From an uncultured Pelagibacteraceae bacterium (lineage in GTDB: Bacteria; Pseudomonadota; Alphaproteobacteria; Pelagibacterales; Pelagibacteraceae): 36,405 nucleotides of DNA. The position numbers were made by a program, and so were the translations under genes. Below the pieces are notes generated by a model. It had not been told where the DNA came from and made no database searches. It worked only from the letters and a program-made list of their open reading frames with translations. The stretch is from assembly GCA_902589795.1 (NCBI GenBank), contig CACIUJ010000007.1, positions 1-36,405 of the forward strand. Direction: 5' to 3'. Of this stretch, positions 1 through 9,725 are shown piece by piece (the stretch's first letter is position 1; the number at the start of each line of letters is the position of its first letter).

Positions 1-2505
1 TTATTAAGATTTGAAGATTCTAAATCAGTTAAAAAAGAACAAATTTTGTCTATTAAATCTTGCTTAAGTAAAAAAAATTTTAAAACTGAAATTGCTTTTA
101 GACCAGCCAGAGTTTTAATGCAAGATTATACAGGTATACCAGCAGTAGCTGATTTAGCAGCAATGCGTGACGCTGTGAAATCAAAAAAAAAAGATCCTAA
201 AAAAATAAATCCGTTATCAACAGTTGACTTAGTCATTGATCATTCTGTAATGGTGGATGCATATGCTTCTAAAGATTCTTTTAAAAAAAATGTTGAAAAA
301 GAATTTTCAAGAAATGGAGAACGTTACTCTTTTTTAAAATGGGGACAGCAAGCGTTTAACAACTTCCGAGTTGTCCCACCAGGCACTGGAATCTGTCATC
401 AAGTTAATTTGGAATATTTATCAAAGGTTGTTTGGTCATCTGATAATTTTGCTTATCCAGATACACTTGTAGGAACTGATAGTCACACAACTATGGTTAA
501 TGGCCTTTCCGTTCTTGGTTGGGGAGTAGGTGGAATAGAAGCGGAAGCAGCGATGTTGGGACAACCAATATCAATGTTAATCCCTGATGTTGTCGGTTTT
601 AAAATTAATAATAAGCTTTCAGAAGGAACTACAGCTACCGATTTAGTTTTAACCATAGTTCAAATATTAAGACAGGAAGGAGTAGTTGGAAAATTTGTTG
701 AGTTTTATGGTGATGGACTAAAAAATCTTTCATTGGCAGATCGAGCGACTATTGCAAACATGGCGCCCGAATATGGGGCAACTTGTGGTTTTTTTCCCAT
801 AGATGAAGAAACTCTAAAATATTTAAAATTTTCTGGCAGAGATTCACATACAATTTCACTTGTAGAAAAATATTCTAAAGAACAAGGACTTTGGGCTGAC
901 GAAAATATTTCTTTTTCTAAAATTTTAGATTTGGATTTATCTAAAGTTGTTCCAAGTATTTCAGGTCCTAAACGCCCTCAAGACAAAGTTTTATTATCAG
1001 AATCTTCCAAATCATTTATGAAATCTTTTAAAAAAAGTATGAATAGGGAAAACATGAAAGAAGAAATAGTTTCAGGTGAAAAATTCAAATTAAAAGATGG
1101 AAATATTGTTATAGCTGCGATTACATCATGTACTAACACTTCAAATCCAAGCGTACTTATAGGAGCAGGCCTACTTGCAAAAAAGGCTGTAGAAAAGGGG
1201 TTAAAAGTAAAACCCTGGGTAAAAACTTCTTTGGCACCAGGCTCTCAAGTTGTTACAGACTATCTTGAAAAAGCTGGTTTAAATAAATATTTGGATCAAC
1301 TTGGTTTTCATTTAGTCGGCTATGGCTGCACAACTTGTATAGGTAATTCGGGACCCTTAAAAGAAAATATTTCCCAAGCAATACAAAAAGGAAATTTATA
1401 TGCAGTTTCAGTTTTATCTGGAAATAGAAATTTTGAGGGAAGAATTAATCCTGATGTAAAAGCAAACTATCTTGCTTCACCACCTTTAGTTGTTGCTTAC
1501 GCGTTAGCAGGCTCAATGAATTTTGATTTACATAAAGAACCTTTGGGTAAAGATAAGGAAGGGAAAAATATCTTTTTAAAAGATATATGGCCATCAAACA
1601 AAGAGATTGAAGAGTTAATTTTAACCTCAATAAATGCAGAAATGTTTTCTAAGCGTTACTCAAGAGTTTCAGAAGGTTCAGATGATTGGAAAAAAATTAA
1701 AACTACTGAAAGCAGCATTTATAATTGGAACGAAAGCTCTACTTATGTAAAAAAACCACCTTTTTTTGAAAAAATGTCAGATAACCCAGAAGGTTTTAAA
1801 AAAATTACTGATGCAAGACCATTAGTAATATTAGGTGATATGATAACTACGGACCATATATCTCCAGCTGGTTCTATAAAAAAAGATAGTCCCACGGGTG
1901 ATTATTTTATGAAACATCAGGTTCAACAGAAAGATTTTAATTCTTACGGAGCAAGAAGGGGTAATCATGAAGTTATGGTACGCGGAGCATTTGGAAATAT
2001 AAGAATAAGAAATGAAATGGCACCTGGAACTGAAGGGGGTTTTACTAAACTATATCCCGAAGGAAAGGTTATGAGCATTTACGAGGCAGCTATGGAATAT
2101 AAAAAAAGAGGAAACGATCTCGTTGTAATTGCAGGTAAAGAATATGGAGCAGGATCCTCTAGAGATTGGGCAGCAAAAGGTACAAAATTACTAGGAGTAA
2201 AAGCTGTCATTGCAGAAAGTTTTGAAAGAATACATAGATCAAATTTGATTGGAATGGGAATACTTCCTCTTCAATTCAAGGATGGATTTAATAAAAGTAA
2301 ACTAAAACTTAAGGGATCTGAGCTTATTACTATTATTAACATAGACAAAGGGATAACCCCGGGTCAAGAAGTTGAATGCGAAATTAAATACGCAGATGGA
2401 GTAGCTAAAAAGATTAATTTACTTTCCAGAATTGATACGGCAAATGAAGTTGAATATTATAAAAATGACGGAATATTAAAATACGTTTTAAGAAGCATGT
2501 TATAA
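1..2505 (+). CDS. acnA: Aconitate hydratase (AcnA-type), 5' truncated by window edge
   Basis: The frame is open from base 1 ([15 protein letters not shown]...), upstream of the TTG called at 46. Aconitase motifs: [33 protein letters not shown]. Confidence 0.93.
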   Translation, partial: LLRFEDSKSVKKEQILSIKSCLSKKNFKTEIAFRPARVLMQDYTGIPAVADLAAMRDAVKSKKKDPKKINPLSTVDLVIDHSVMVDAYASKDSFKKNVEKEFSRNGERYSFLKWGQQAFNNFRVVPPGTGICHQVNLEYLSKVVWSSDNFAYPDTLVGTDSHTTMVNGLSVLGWGVGGIEAEAAMLGQPISMLIPDVVGFKINNKLSEGTTATDLVLTIVQILRQEGVVGKFVEFYGDGLKNLSLADRATIANMAPEYGATCGFFPIDEETLKYLKFSGRDSHTISLVEKYSKEQGLWADENISFSKILDLDLSKVVPSISGPKRPQDKVLLSESSKSFMKSFKKSMNRENMKEEIVSGEKFKLKDGNIVIAAITSCTNTSNPSVLIGAGLLAKKAVEKGLKVKPWVKTSLAPGSQVVTDYLEKAGLNKYLDQLGFHLVGYGCTTCIGNSGPLKENISQAIQKGNLYAVSVLSGNRNFEGRINPDVKANYLASPPLVVAYALAGSMNFDLHKEPLGKDKEGKNIFLKDIWPSNKEIEELILTSINAEMFSKRYSRVSEGSDDWKKIKTTESSIYNWNESSTYVKKPPFFEKMSDNPEGFKKITDARPLVILGDMITTDHISPAGSIKKDSPTGDYFMKHQVQQKDFNSYGARRGNHEVMVRGAFGNIRIRNEMAPGTEGGFTKLYPEGKVMSIYEAAMEYKKRGNDLVVIAGKEYGAGSSRDWAAKGTKLLGVKAVIAESFERIHRSNLIGMGILPLQFKDGFNKSKLKLKGSELITIINIDKGITPGQEVECEIKYADGVAKKINLLSRIDTANEVEYYKNDGILKYVLRSML

Positions 2506-4007
2506 TGAGAAATATTAAAGTAAAAGTTTACAAATCATCAGCTAAATTAAAAAAAGAAGATCAACTTGCTTGGAAAATTGCTGAAATTACTTCAGATAAA
2601 GCTCCTTTAAATGAAAATGCAATTGATATGGTTATTAACAGGATTATTGATAATGCTTCAGTAGCAATAGCATCATTTCAAAGACGACCTGTTATTTCTG
2701 CAAGGGAAATGGCTTTAGCCCACCCAAGGGAAAATGGAGCAACAGTTTTTGGAATAAACTCAAATCAAAAATTTCATTGTGAATGGGCAGCCTGGGCAAA
2801 TGGAACAGCGGTAAGAGAATTAGATTTTCACGATACTTTTTTAGCTGCAGACTATAGTCATCCAGGAGACAACATTCCTCCAATTTTAGCAGTTGCTCAA
2901 CAAAAAAATTCAAATGGCATGGATTTAATCAGAGGAATTATTACAGGATATGAAGTTCAAGTTAATCTCGTTAAGGGAATTTGTTTGCATGAACATAAAA
3001 TTGATCACATAGCTCATTTAGGACCAAGTGTGGCAGCAGGAATTGGATCTTTGTTAAATCTTGATACAGAAACTATTTATCAATCTATTCAACAAGCTTT
3101 GCATACAACAGTTTCAACAAGGCAATCTAGAAAAGGAGAAATTTCAAGTTGGAAAGCATTTGCACCAGCTCATGCTGGAAAATTAGCTATCGAAGCAGTT
3201 GATAGAGCAATGAGAGGAGAAGAAGCACCGAGTCCAATTTATGAAGGTGAAGATAGTGTAATAGCTTATGTTCTTTCGGGACCCAAGGCAAAATACACTG
3301 TTCCTTTGCCAAAAGTTAATGAAGAAAAAAAAGCTATTTTAGAAACTTATACCAAAGAACATTCAGCTGAATACCAGTCGCAAGCATTGATTGACTTAGC
3401 AAGAAGTTTAAATAAAAAAATAAAAAATATTTCTGATATTAAAAAAATTGAAATTTATACAAGTCATCACACTCACAATGTAATTGGAACTGGAGCAAAC
3501 GATCCACAAAAAATGGATCCAAAAGCAAGCAGAGAAACACTTGATCATTCCATCATGTATATTTTCGCAGTGGCCCTAGAAGATGGAAAATGGCATCATG
3601 TAGATTCCTATACTCCGGAAAGAGCTAACACCAAAAGTACCGTTGAGTTGTGGAAAAAGATCAAAACATTTGAGGATAAAAAATGGACAAAAAAATACCA
3701 TGATACCAATCCAAACAAGAAAAGCTTTGGAGGAAGAGTGATAATTAAAATGAAAGATGGCTCAAAAATTGCTGATGAAATTAGTGTTGCGGATGCTCAT
3801 CCTAACGGGAAAAAACCATTTAAAAGAAAAGACTATATTAATAAATTTGAAACATTAACAAAATTCATTATTGATGAAGAGGAAAGCAAAAGATTTCTAA
3901 ATGATGTACAAAATTTAAGAAACATGACTAAATCAGAGCTTCATAAATTAAACATTAAGGTTAAATCAGACCAAAAAAATTCTATTTCTAAAAAAGCTAT
4001 ATTTTAA
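2505..4007 (+). CDS. prpD: MmgE/PrpD family protein (2-methylcitrate dehydratase-like)
   Basis: 500 aa; PrpD-like N-terminal region ([37 protein letters not shown]). Start overlaps the aconitase stop (TAATG). Confidence 0.88.
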   Translation: MRNIKVKVYKSSAKLKKEDQLAWKIAEITSDKAPLNENAIDMVINRIIDNASVAIASFQRRPVISAREMALAHPRENGATVFGINSNQKFHCEWAAWANGTAVRELDFHDTFLAADYSHPGDNIPPILAVAQQKNSNGMDLIRGIITGYEVQVNLVKGICLHEHKIDHIAHLGPSVAAGIGSLLNLDTETIYQSIQQALHTTVSTRQSRKGEISSWKAFAPAHAGKLAIEAVDRAMRGEEAPSPIYEGEDSVIAYVLSGPKAKYTVPLPKVNEEKKAILETYTKEHSAEYQSQALIDLARSLNKKIKNISDIKKIEIYTSHHTHNVIGTGANDPQKMDPKASRETLDHSIMYIFAVALEDGKWHHVDSYTPERANTKSTVELWKKIKTFEDKKWTKKYHDTNPNKKSFGGRVIIKMKDGSKIADEISVADAHPNGKKPFKRKDYINKFETLTKFIIDEEESKRFLNDVQNLRNMTKSELHKLNIKVKSDQKNSISKKAIF

Positions 4008-4010
4008 TAA

Positions 4011-5075
4011 ATGAAAATTTATTATTTAATAATAATTTTTATTTTTAATTTTAGCATCGCAAATGCTCAAGATTTTAAACTGGTAAAAATTATAGATGGT
4101 TTAAAGTCACCATGGAGTTTGTCATTTATTAATCAAAATGAGGCTTTAATAACAGAAAAGTCAGGAAATATAATTTATATCGATATTCAAAAAAAAGAAC
4201 TACAAAATATAAAGCATAACTTAAAAATTCTAGAATATGGTCAAGGAGGGTTACTTGATATTTTATTTAAAAATAAAGATGTTTATGTTTCTTATTCTGA
4301 GGATAGAGGTAACTGGCATACAAGCACATCAGTAGCAAAAGGTGAATTAAACAAAAATAATATTAAATTCAAAAATATCTTTAGAGCTAAACCACCAATA
4401 GAATCTCAGTATCATTTTGGCTCAAGGTTGGTAATTAAAGATAAGTATCTTTTTATAACAGCTGGTGAAAGAGGTAAAGGTATGATTGCACAAGATCCAT
4501 CTAAACATCCAGGCAGTATAATAAGAATAAATCTTGACGGATCTATTCCCAAGGATAATCCAAAATTTAAAAATAAGAAAAATTGGCTACCTGAAATTTT
4601 TCAAATAGGTATAAGAAATCCACAGGGAATGGCTCTGTCACCCTTTGATAATAAAATTTATTTAAGCAATCATGGCGCTAAGGGTGGCGATTGGTTTGGT
4701 GCAGTTAAGTACGGGGAAAATTACGGATGGAAAATTTTAGGATGGGGTGGAAAGAATTATTCAGGTACAAAAATAGGTCCTAAATGGAAACCAGGTTTTA
4801 CAAAAGCAATTAAATATTGGGTACCATCAATAGCTGTTAGTGCAATTACAATTTATAAAGGTGAAGAATTTAAAGAATGGAATGGAGATGCTTTAATTAC
4901 GTCACTTAAAGATGAATCTTTAAGAAAAATTAAATTTAAAGGTAATGAATTTATTAATGAAGATATTATTTTTAAAGGGAATATTGGACGAATTAGAGAT
5001 ATTAAGATCCAGCCAGATACGGGTAAATTATTTTTTTTAAGTGACGATGGTAGTCTTTGGCAAATGAAAAAATAA
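4011..5075 (+). CDS. PQQ-dependent sugar dehydrogenase family (glucose/sorbosone dehydrogenase-like), secreted
   Basis: N-terminal signal peptide; HFGSRLV, GIRNPQGMALSP, HGAKGGD, YGENYGWK motifs typical of soluble aldose sugar dehydrogenases. Confidence 0.88.
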   Translation: MKIYYLIIIFIFNFSIANAQDFKLVKIIDGLKSPWSLSFINQNEALITEKSGNIIYIDIQKKELQNIKHNLKILEYGQGGLLDILFKNKDVYVSYSEDRGNWHTSTSVAKGELNKNNIKFKNIFRAKPPIESQYHFGSRLVIKDKYLFITAGERGKGMIAQDPSKHPGSIIRINLDGSIPKDNPKFKNKKNWLPEIFQIGIRNPQGMALSPFDNKIYLSNHGAKGGDWFGAVKYGENYGWKILGWGGKNYSGTKIGPKWKPGFTKAIKYWVPSIAVSAITIYKGEEFKEWNGDALITSLKDESLRKIKFKGNEFINEDIIFKGNIGRIRDIKIQPDTGKLFFLSDDGSLWQMKK

Positions 5076-5088
5076 TTAGTTTTTAATT

Positions 5089-5700
5089 TTAAAACCAAGA
5101 AGCAAATGGTGCGTTGATTGTAAGCACTCCGTAATCCAATAATCCTCCAATAATTAATTGTACAGCTACTAATAAAATTACTGCTAGGCCAACATATCCA
5201 ACCCATTTGTGATCTTGAATAAATTTTGCAAAATATGTAGCTAATGCTCCTACCAAAATTACGGACAAAACTAAACCAAATAGTAACAGCAAGTAATGTT
5301 CTTTTGCTGCTCCAGCTACTCCTAAAACATTATCAAAACTTAGAGTAATATCTGCAATTAAAACTTTATAAACTCCACTCATGAAAGAAGGTTCTTTTGA
5401 TTGCTTGGTTGGTGATTTTATTTTTTTTACAGTAAATAAATCTATTCTAAGTTCATTAACAATCCATAAAAGAAGCGCACCTCCAATTAACTTGATAAAA
5501 GCAAATTGAAGTAAAAAAGTTGCAGAAAAAGCAAATATAACTCTGAATATAAAAGCGGCAAAAACTCCCCACATAATGATTTGCTTTCTGTTTTTAGGAG
5601 CAAAATTTGCCGCGACCATACCAATGATGATGGCGTTATCGGCAGCCATTACTATGTCTATAAATACAATTTGAATAAATATTAGTGTTTCTTCTATCAC
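5089..5700 (-). CDS. TerC family integral membrane protein (YjbE-like)
   Basis: Multiple hydrophobic segments; DIVMAADNAIIIGM and DITLSFDNVLGVAG motifs of the TerC family. Confidence 0.88.
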   Translation of the reverse strand: MIEETLIFIQIVFIDIVMAADNAIIIGMVAANFAPKNRKQIIMWGVFAAFIFRVIFAFSATFLLQFAFIKLIGGALLLWIVNELRIDLFTVKKIKSPTKQSKEPSFMSGVYKVLIADITLSFDNVLGVAGAAKEHYLLLLFGLVLSVILVGALATYFAKFIQDHKWVGYVGLAVILLVAVQLIIGGLLDYGVLTINAPFASWF

Positions 5701-5726
5701 TTTAAATTTTTTTCTGAGTATAGCAC

Positions 5727-6188
5727 TTAAATAAAAGGATTATAAGCCCATTGTAAAATTGCTTGTCTTTGTCTTCTTCTGCAATAAATATCCCCTGGTT
5801 CACAATTTTTCTTGATCGCTGTCACATGTCTTTTGAATGCTTTCCATCTTTTAATTTGAATTTCATCTATATGAGGAATTCTTCTTCCATTTTTAAATCT
5901 GCAATACCATTGAAACCAACCCAATGGATCTTCTTTAAAGATCCATCCTTTATTAAGCCATTCTTTTCTGGTTAAACCTGCCTTAACTTTGAATCTATTA
6001 TTTTTAACATCAAAATTTTTACTTAATTTTGCTTTTTTAAACCAAGATTTTGGATATTCTTTTATTTTTTTTCCAAAATAGGAACCTCCAAATACACCAA
6101 GTTCTAGCATTTTTTTTGGTGATAGTTGAGGCTTAAACAACTTGTAAAAGTCGTGTGATTTTAATTTTTTTTTTATTATTGTTTTCAA
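5727..6188 (-). CDS. Conserved uncharacterised Trp/Arg-rich protein
   Basis: 153 aa; LGVFGGSYFGK, DPLGWFQWYCRFKNGRR, QIKRWKAFKRH, CEPGDIYCRRRQRQAILQWAY. 1 nt from the pxpA stop. Resembles an uncharacterised family recalled from other organisms. Confidence 0.8.
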   Translation of the reverse strand: MKTIIKKKLKSHDFYKLFKPQLSPKKMLELGVFGGSYFGKKIKEYPKSWFKKAKLSKNFDVKNNRFKVKAGLTRKEWLNKGWIFKEDPLGWFQWYCRFKNGRRIPHIDEIQIKRWKAFKRHVTAIKKNCEPGDIYCRRRQRQAILQWAYNPFI

Positions 6189-6189
6189 G

Positions 6190-6963
6190 TTAAATAAATT
6201 TTTTTAATTTATTTAGTGGTTTTAATGAAATTCCAGATTTAATCAATCCTTCTTTAATTTTTTTTGCTGTACTAACAGCGCTTTTTCCATCTCCGTGCAC
6301 ACAAATAGAATCTATTTCGCAAGGGATCTGCTTTCCCGAGTAACAATTTAGTGATTGGTTTTCTACCATTTTTATAACATGTTTTTTCGAAATTTCAGGG
6401 TCTGTTATCATTGCATTATTTTTTTTTCTGGAAACTAAATTACCATCATCTTCGTAATTTCTATCAGCGAATATTTCTGCAGCAACTTTTAGATCAAGTT
6501 TTTTTCCAGCCTTTTCCATTTGTGATCCAGTTGGAACTAAAAATATTAAATCTTTATTTGTTTCAATAATTGATTCAGAAATTATTTTTGCTAAATCATA
6601 GTTTTCACAAGCCATATTATTTAAAGCTCCGTGGGGTTTAACGTGTGTAACTTTTGTTCCCTTTTTATTAGCAATGTCTGTTAAAATGTTAATTTGATCT
6701 ATAATCAATTTTCTTATTTCTTTAGGCGGTAAATCAAGTCTCTTTCTTCCAAAATTTTCTGGATCATTAAAAGAAGGATGGGCTCCTATACTTACGTTAT
6801 TTTTTTTGGAAATTTCTATTGTTTTTGCCATAGTCACCTTATCACCAGCGTGATATCCGCAGGCAATATTCGCAGAATTAACAATACTTAGTAACAATGG
6901 ATCATTTTCTGTTGAATGTAATTTTGAACTTTCGCCTAAATCGCAATTAATATTAATTTCCAT
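6190..6963 (-). CDS. pxpA: 5-oxoprolinase subunit A (LamB/YcsF family)
   Basis: MEININCDLGES, SANIACGYHAGD, GAHPSFND, VKPHGALNNMA motifs. Confidence 0.94.
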   Translation of the reverse strand: MEININCDLGESSKLHSTENDPLLLSIVNSANIACGYHAGDKVTMAKTIEISKKNNVSIGAHPSFNDPENFGRKRLDLPPKEIRKLIIDQINILTDIANKKGTKVTHVKPHGALNNMACENYDLAKIISESIIETNKDLIFLVPTGSQMEKAGKKLDLKVAAEIFADRNYEDDGNLVSRKKNNAMITDPEISKKHVIKMVENQSLNCYSGKQIPCEIDSICVHGDGKSAVSTAKKIKEGLIKSGISLKPLNKLKKFI

Positions 6964-7015
6964 TTTTTAAATCCATAGTTTATTTAATTAAGAATAGGAA
7001 CTATTATATCAATTT

Positions 7016-7702
7016 ATGTTCAAGAAACTAAACAATATTGGTGATTGTGGAATCGCATGCGATTTTGGAGATGAAGTTAATAGAAGCATAAATACTAGTG
7101 TTATCAAATTATTTCACCATATAAAAAAGGAAGTTTCAAAAGGAAATTTGGAAGGAGTATTAAATTACACTCCTTCATATAACAAGTTAATTATAAATTT
7201 TGATCTTGAAAAAATAAATTCATCGAAAATAAAAGATTTTTTAAATTCCGTAGATTTTTCAAAACTAAACATTTCTCAAAGCAGCAAAACATGGACAATT
7301 CCTATTTGTTATGATTTTGAAATGGACCTACTAAATATGAGCAAGACTTTAAAAATGAATAGAGATGAAATTATAGATGTTCATTTAAATACAAATTTTT
7401 TTATTTATATGGTTGGTTTTATTCCCGGTCACCCATTTATGGGTGACCTAGATTCAAAGCTTTTTTTAAATCGATTAAAAACACCCAGAGTTAAAATACC
7501 AGCAGGATCAGTTGGTATTGTAGAAAAATTTTGCAATATTTATTCTTACGAGAGTCCTGGCGGCTGGAATATTATAGGAAGAACTCCTACTAAACTTTTT
7601 AATAAAAAAGACGAAGCCAATCCCTGCCTTTTATCTCCAGGAGATTCTGTAAAATTTAAATCTATTTCAAAAAAGGAGTTCGAAAAATTAAGCAATGAGT
7701 AA
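7016..7702 (+). CDS. pxpB: 5-oxoprolinase subunit B (KipI / allophanate hydrolase subunit 1 family)
   Basis: GFIPGHPFMGDLD, PAGSVGIVEKFCNIYSYESPGGWNIIGRTP motifs. Confidence 0.93.
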   Translation: MFKKLNNIGDCGIACDFGDEVNRSINTSVIKLFHHIKKEVSKGNLEGVLNYTPSYNKLIINFDLEKINSSKIKDFLNSVDFSKLNISQSSKTWTIPICYDFEMDLLNMSKTLKMNRDEIIDVHLNTNFFIYMVGFIPGHPFMGDLDSKLFLNRLKTPRVKIPAGSVGIVEKFCNIYSYESPGGWNIIGRTPTKLFNKKDEANPCLLSPGDSVKFKSISKKEFEKLSNE

Positions 7703-8654
7703 TATTTTTTTTGAAGTTTTGAGACCCGGTATTAATACAACGTTTCAAGACAAAGGACGCTTTCACATGCAACACTTTGGGGTAACCCCAGGAGGATGTA
7801 TGGATCTAGAATCATTTTCAATTGCAAATGCGTTGGTCGGAAATTCTCCTAGCGAAGGTGTTATAGAATTTGCTTATCAAGGACCTCTGCTAAAATTAAT
7901 TAAAGGTAAAACAAAAATTTCAATTACTGGTAATGTTCTTTTTCAAATAAAAAAATTAAATCAAAAAGGGATAAATGGTGAGTGTTACAGAACTTATGAT
8001 TTAGACGAAGGAGATAAAGTTGATATTTTAGCAACAAAACAATCTGCTTATGGTTATATGGGCTTAGAAGGAGGGTTTGATTTAAAATATTTTTGTAAAA
8101 GCGTCTCTACTTTAGATAGAGCTGGTATCGGACCTAATGAAGGAAAAAAAATAAAGATAAACGATAAAATAAACATAAAAAGAAACAGAAACGAAAAAAA
8201 AAATTTTATAACGATTCTTTCAAATAATGAAAGAGATACAATTAGAGTTTTAAAAGGTCCACAATTTGATTACTTTGACAAAGAAAGTCAAAAAGATTTT
8301 TTTTCAAAAAATTATAAAATTTCCAATTTAACTGATCGAATGGGGATGAGATTGGAAGGAAGTTTTATGAAAAATATTGTTAGTAGTAACATTCGATCCG
8401 AAGGTATAACAAAAGGGGCAATCCAAGTTCCTGCTGATGGGCAGCCGATTATATTATTAACTGATTATCCTACTATTGGAGGTTATCCTAAAATAGCAAA
8501 TGTAATATCAGCAGATTATAACTTATTGATACAAAAAACTCCTGGAGAAAAAATATTTTTTAAATTAATTGAGTTGCACGAAGCAGAGCAATTGTATAAA
8601 GAACACCTCAAAAGCATTTCTGAAACTATAAAAAATATTAAAGAGATAAATTGA
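7695..8654 (+). CDS. pxpC: 5-oxoprolinase subunit C (biotin-dependent carboxyltransferase family)
   Basis: PGINTTFQDKGR, GVTPGGCMDLESFSIANALVGN, LTDYPTIGGYPKIANVIS; overlaps pxpB. Confidence 0.93.
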   Translation: MSNIFFEVLRPGINTTFQDKGRFHMQHFGVTPGGCMDLESFSIANALVGNSPSEGVIEFAYQGPLLKLIKGKTKISITGNVLFQIKKLNQKGINGECYRTYDLDEGDKVDILATKQSAYGYMGLEGGFDLKYFCKSVSTLDRAGIGPNEGKKIKINDKINIKRNRNEKKNFITILSNNERDTIRVLKGPQFDYFDKESQKDFFSKNYKISNLTDRMGMRLEGSFMKNIVSSNIRSEGITKGAIQVPADGQPIILLTDYPTIGGYPKIANVISADYNLLIQKTPGEKIFFKLIELHEAEQLYKEHLKSISETIKNIKEIN

Positions 8655-9520
8655 CAGCATTAAATAAAATTCCTGGTCCAGTTTTAGTTCTACTTGGCGC
8701 TCTGTGTTTAAGCTTTGGAGGTATAATTGTAAAATCTTTTGAAGGAGCAAATTTATGGCAAATCCTTTTTTGGAGACAATTTTTTTTCTCAATTATAGTA
8801 GCTCTATATTTATTAATTACTTTTAAAGAAAAATTCTTTAAATCATTCCATGCATCTGGACTACCTGGACTCATAGCTGGAATATTTTTGGGAATTGGTT
8901 TTTCTGCTTATGTATTTGCCATGTATCATACTACTGTAGCTAATACTCTTTTTATAATTTCTACAGAAACAATTTTTTTAGCATTATTTGGCTATCTTTT
9001 TCTAAAAGAAAAAATTAATTTCATAACTTTAATTTCAATTATTATGGGCATGTCAGGCGTGCTTCTTATAATTGGAAGTTCTTTATCTATTCAATCTAGC
9101 AGTCAATTTCTTGGCAATATTGTTGCATTCATAATGCCCATTTCATTTGCGGTACTAATTATAATAGTAAGGAAATATCCAAAAGTAGATATGGTTCCAT
9201 CCCAATTTACAGCAGGAATTTTTGCTGCCCTAATTGGATATATAGTTGCTGGCAAACTGTCTATTTCATCCCATGATTTATTTTTAGGATTTTTAGCTGG
9301 AACTTTCCAAATTGGTTTTGGATTCATAATGATTACTATTGGATCTCAAACTACACCCGCTGCTGTAGTTGGTATTTTAATGTTGACGGAAGCAGTTTTT
9401 GGACCACTTTGGGCTTGGCTTTTTATTAACGAAATACCACCAGTAAGTGTGATTATTGGAGGGAGTGTTATTATTTCAGCAATTTTATTTGAGTTTTTTT
9501 TAAGACCAAAAAAAAAATAA
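8651..9520 (+). CDS. EamA/DMT family transporter
   Basis: About 10 hydrophobic segments; EamA repeats (FLKEKINFITLISIIMGMSGVLLI; LTEAVFGPLWAWLFINEIP). TTG start overlaps the pxpC stop. Confidence 0.88.
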   Translation: MTALNKIPGPVLVLLGALCLSFGGIIVKSFEGANLWQILFWRQFFFSIIVALYLLITFKEKFFKSFHASGLPGLIAGIFLGIGFSAYVFAMYHTTVANTLFIISTETIFLALFGYLFLKEKINFITLISIIMGMSGVLLIIGSSLSIQSSSQFLGNIVAFIMPISFAVLIIIVRKYPKVDMVPSQFTAGIFAALIGYIVAGKLSISSHDLFLGFLAGTFQIGFGFIMITIGSQTTPAAVVGILMLTEAVFGPLWAWLFINEIPPVSVIIGGSVIISAILFEFFLRPKKK

Positions 9521-9530
9521 CTTTATTCAT

Positions 9531-9559
9531 TTGAAAATTATTCTCATCTATCATAGACT
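9531..9559 (+). promoter_or_regulatory. Candidate sigma70-like promoter upstream of glycine riboswitch
   Basis: TTGAAA (9531-9536), 17-nt spacer, TAGACT (9554-9559), ending about 8 nt before the riboswitch P1 strand. Motif match by eye only. Confidence 0.3.
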
Positions 9560-9566
9560 TTGTCTA

Positions 9567-9709
9567 ATACGGGAGAGACCAATTTAATTGGCGCCGAAGG
9601 AGCAACCACCCCGGAAACTCTCAGGCAAAAGGACCGTACATAATAACTCTGGAAAGAAGGCTTTGCCTCACCGAAGGAGTAAATCTCTCAGGTAACTAGA
9701 CAGAGGGGG
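9567..9709 (+). promoter_or_regulatory. Tandem glycine riboswitch (two aptamers)
   Basis: Aptamer 1: tacgggagagacc...gcgccgaaggagcaa..ccccggaaactctcaggcaaaaggaccgta. Aptamer 2: ctctggaaagaaggc..caccgaaggagtaa..atctctcaggtaactagacagaggg. Located directly upstream of gcvT. Confidence 0.95.
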
Positions 9710-9725
9710 CTAGGTAAGGGTTATT

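Noticed and set aside
1445-1630. Antisense 61-aa ORF inside aconitase
   Set aside because: Lies wholly within a strongly supported CDS; low-complexity shadow ORF with no recognisable motifs.
2692-2913. Antisense 73-aa ORF inside prpD
   Set aside because: Shadow ORF opposite conserved PrpD sequence.
5076-5088. Possible bidirectional terminator between the convergent sugar dehydrogenase and terC
   Set aside because: Only a short AT-rich symmetric stretch; cannot be separated from background composition.
4853-5206. 117-aa antisense ORF spanning the sugar dehydrogenase 3' end and terC
   Set aside because: Overlaps two well-supported genes; composition looks like reverse-frame translation.
8565-8874. 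Two antisense ORFs at the pxpC/EamA junction
   Set aside because: Overlap two confident CDSs and show no domain features.
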